Source: Pseudomonadota bacterium (GTDB lineage Bacteria; Myxococcota_A; Polyangia; GCA-2747355). From it: 60,271 nucleotides of DNA. The notes beneath the pieces were generated by a model, which was given only the letters and a program-made list of their open reading frames with translations, was not told the DNA's origin and did no database searches. This document shows positions 59,538 through 60,271 of the stretch, piece by piece; position 1 is the stretch's first letter, and every line of letters starts with the position of its first letter. The stretch covers positions 1-60,271 of the forward strand of contig JADJTL010000008.1 of assembly GCA_016711215.1 (NCBI GenBank), read 5' to 3'. The translations under genes were made by a program, and so were the position numbers.

Positions 59538-60058
59538 GCGACGAGCGGCGCCGGAAGAGCTGGCGCGAGATCGACCAACAACGGGGGCAGAGCCCCCAAC
59601 GACGCGAGGAGCGGCCTGCCGGCGGGGCGCCTCGCGGCGCGCGCAGCCAGCAGTCGTATCGCTCTGCGTTGGATCGTCTCTTCGAGAGCGGGAGAATCGG
59701 GCAGCTGGTCGACGCGCAGGCCGGTGCGGCCTCGCCGCCCGATCCGGAGCTCGTGCAGCGTCAGGCGCTCCTGCGCGCGCTGGTGATGGCGGAGGGACGC
59801 GACGCGGTCACGCAGGCCGCCGAGGCGTATTTAGCGCATGGCGCCTGGCCGGAGGATGTGGAGGCGCTGGCCCGCGTGATCGAGCATCGCGACCCGGCAC
59901 GCCAGGCCGAGGCGATCGAGCGGATGCTAGCGCAGCTCGAGGGGCAGCGGCCGCGGCGTGCCCGGGCGGTGCTGGGTCAGCTACGGCTGATCCGCGATAC
60001 CGCCGACGATGAGCGCCTGGTGTCGCTCGCGGAGCAGCTCTTGGCGCGCTTGGACTGA
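59534..60058 (+). CDS. soluble helical protein of unknown function
   Basis: 174 aa. A basic, Gln/Arg-rich N-terminal 45 residues (probably disordered) is followed by an all-helical domain (YRSALDRLFESGRIGQLVD, ARQAEAIERMLAQLEGQRP, DERLVSLAEQLLARLD). It resembles small deltaproteobacterial proteins I cannot name. ATGA overlap with the membrane-protein gene indicates a shared operon. A GC hairpin follows 33 bases after the stop. Confidence 0.72.
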   Translation: MSDERRRKSWREIDQQRGQSPQRREERPAGGAPRGARSQQSYRSALDRLFESGRIGQLVDAQAGAASPPDPELVQRQALLRALVMAEGRDAVTQAAEAYLAHGAWPEDVEALARVIEHRDPARQAEAIERMLAQLEGQRPRRARAVLGQLRLIRDTADDERLVSLAEQLLARLD

Positions 60059-60091
60059 GCGCGGCGCGCGGCACAAGCGGTCGTCGATCGG

Positions 60092-60115
60092 CCCCCGCGC
60101 CCGGCGCTGCGGGGG
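60092..60115 (+). terminator. 7-bp GC hairpin before the tRNA promoter
   Basis: CCCCCGC and GCGGGGG pair around a 10-base loop between the 174-aa gene and the tRNA-Lys promoter. It probably ends the upstream operon. The usual U-run is missing; TTGACA starts 5 bases later. Confidence 0.45.
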
Positions 60116-60120
60116 GGCGC

Positions 60121-60150
60121 TTGACACCTGCAGTGACCCAAAGCTATACG
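60121..60150 (+). promoter_or_regulatory. sigma-70 promoter of tRNA-Lys
   Basis: TTGACA (60121-60126), 18-base spacer, TATACG (60145-60150). Transcription should begin near 60157, about 12 bases before the tRNA. Confidence 0.7.
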
Positions 60151-60168
60151 CCTGCTGGAGATTGTTGC

Positions 60169-60240
60169 GGCCCCGTAGCTCAACTGGCAGAGCAGCGGAC
60201 TCTTAATCCGTTTGTTGAAGGTTCGATTCCTTCCGGGTCA
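60169..60240 (+). tRNA. tRNA-Lys, anticodon CTT
   Basis: Cloverleaf by eye: D-stem GCTC/GAGC, anticodon stem around loop CTCTTAA (anticodon CTT), T-stem GAAGG/CCTTC with loop TTCGATT. The acceptor 5' strand GGCCCCG would pair perfectly with CGGGGTC plus discriminator A, but the window reads CGGGTCA, one G short, leaving a bulge or two mismatches. CCA is not encoded (CCCC follows). It is either a real tRNA with a missing base in the sequence or a damaged gene. Confidence 0.88.
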
Positions 60241-60271
60241 CCCCAGCCCGCCTGGCGGCACTGTCCGCAGA

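Overview
This window is a densely packed, very GC-rich bacterial chromosome segment. It carries about 48 protein genes (two of them broken), one tRNA gene and no insertion sequence, prophage, rRNA or CRISPR array. Three things point to a Myxococcota / deltaproteobacterial-type Gram-negative. The first is a Ser/Thr kinase of the myxobacterial kind. The second is a secreted trypsin-like lipoprotein ending in a Cys / transmembrane / Arg-cluster tail. The third is the set of lipoprotein and RND / TolC envelope genes beside a NifA-type sigma-54 activator. This assignment is inferred from gene content and composition, not from a marker gene.

Layout. 1-6.7 kb: a frameshifted AI-2E transporter remnant at the edge, endonuclease III, and a minus-strand operon of STAS protein, glycogen phosphorylase and dipeptidase, then a serine protease. 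6.7-18.5 kb: a 0.6-kb non-coding leader with a 12-bp repeat array and a 14-bp perfect inverted repeat. It is followed by an eleven-gene respiratory complex I operon (nuoABCDHIJKLMN) that lacks nuoE, nuoF and nuoG, with an FprA-like ferredoxin-NADP reductase directly behind it. 18.5-25.2 kb: a short-chain dehydrogenase, a minus-strand operon for heme O / heme A synthesis (ctaA, ctaB) with a Rieske protein and a permease-less ABC ATPase, and P5C dehydrogenase. 25.5-32.4 kb: an unrecognised 421-aa protein, a HAD phosphatase, a CBS protein, a GT-C-like membrane protein with a helical repeat tail, and a frameshifted LVIVD-repeat lipoprotein. 32.4-43 kb: an RND pump / adaptor pair divergent from a TolC-like protein, then dusA, a DUF2723 membrane protein, an SRPBCC protein and a MOP-family flippase. 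43-56.4 kb: a giant TPR protein, a kinase-glgC operon, a DksA/TraR-like protein, a Bbp2-like porin with a good sigma-54 promoter match, a NifA-type activator and a MinD-like/J-like/HTH fusion. 56.6-60.3 kb: a small conserved protein, rluD, pgeF, two unknown genes and tRNA-Lys(CTT).

How it fits together. The complex I without a NADH-oxidising module next to a ferredoxin reductase suggests ferredoxin- or NADPH-linked quinone reduction. The cta operon supplies heme A to a terminal oxidase that is not encoded here. Glycogen synthesis (glgC) and breakdown (glgP) are each coupled to a signalling gene, a Ser/Thr kinase and a STAS protein respectively.

Three separate single-base discrepancies in short G or C runs (AI-2E gene, LVIVD lipoprotein, tRNA acceptor stem) look alike. 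They may be sequence errors rather than biology, so the two 'pseudogenes' should be read with that in mind.
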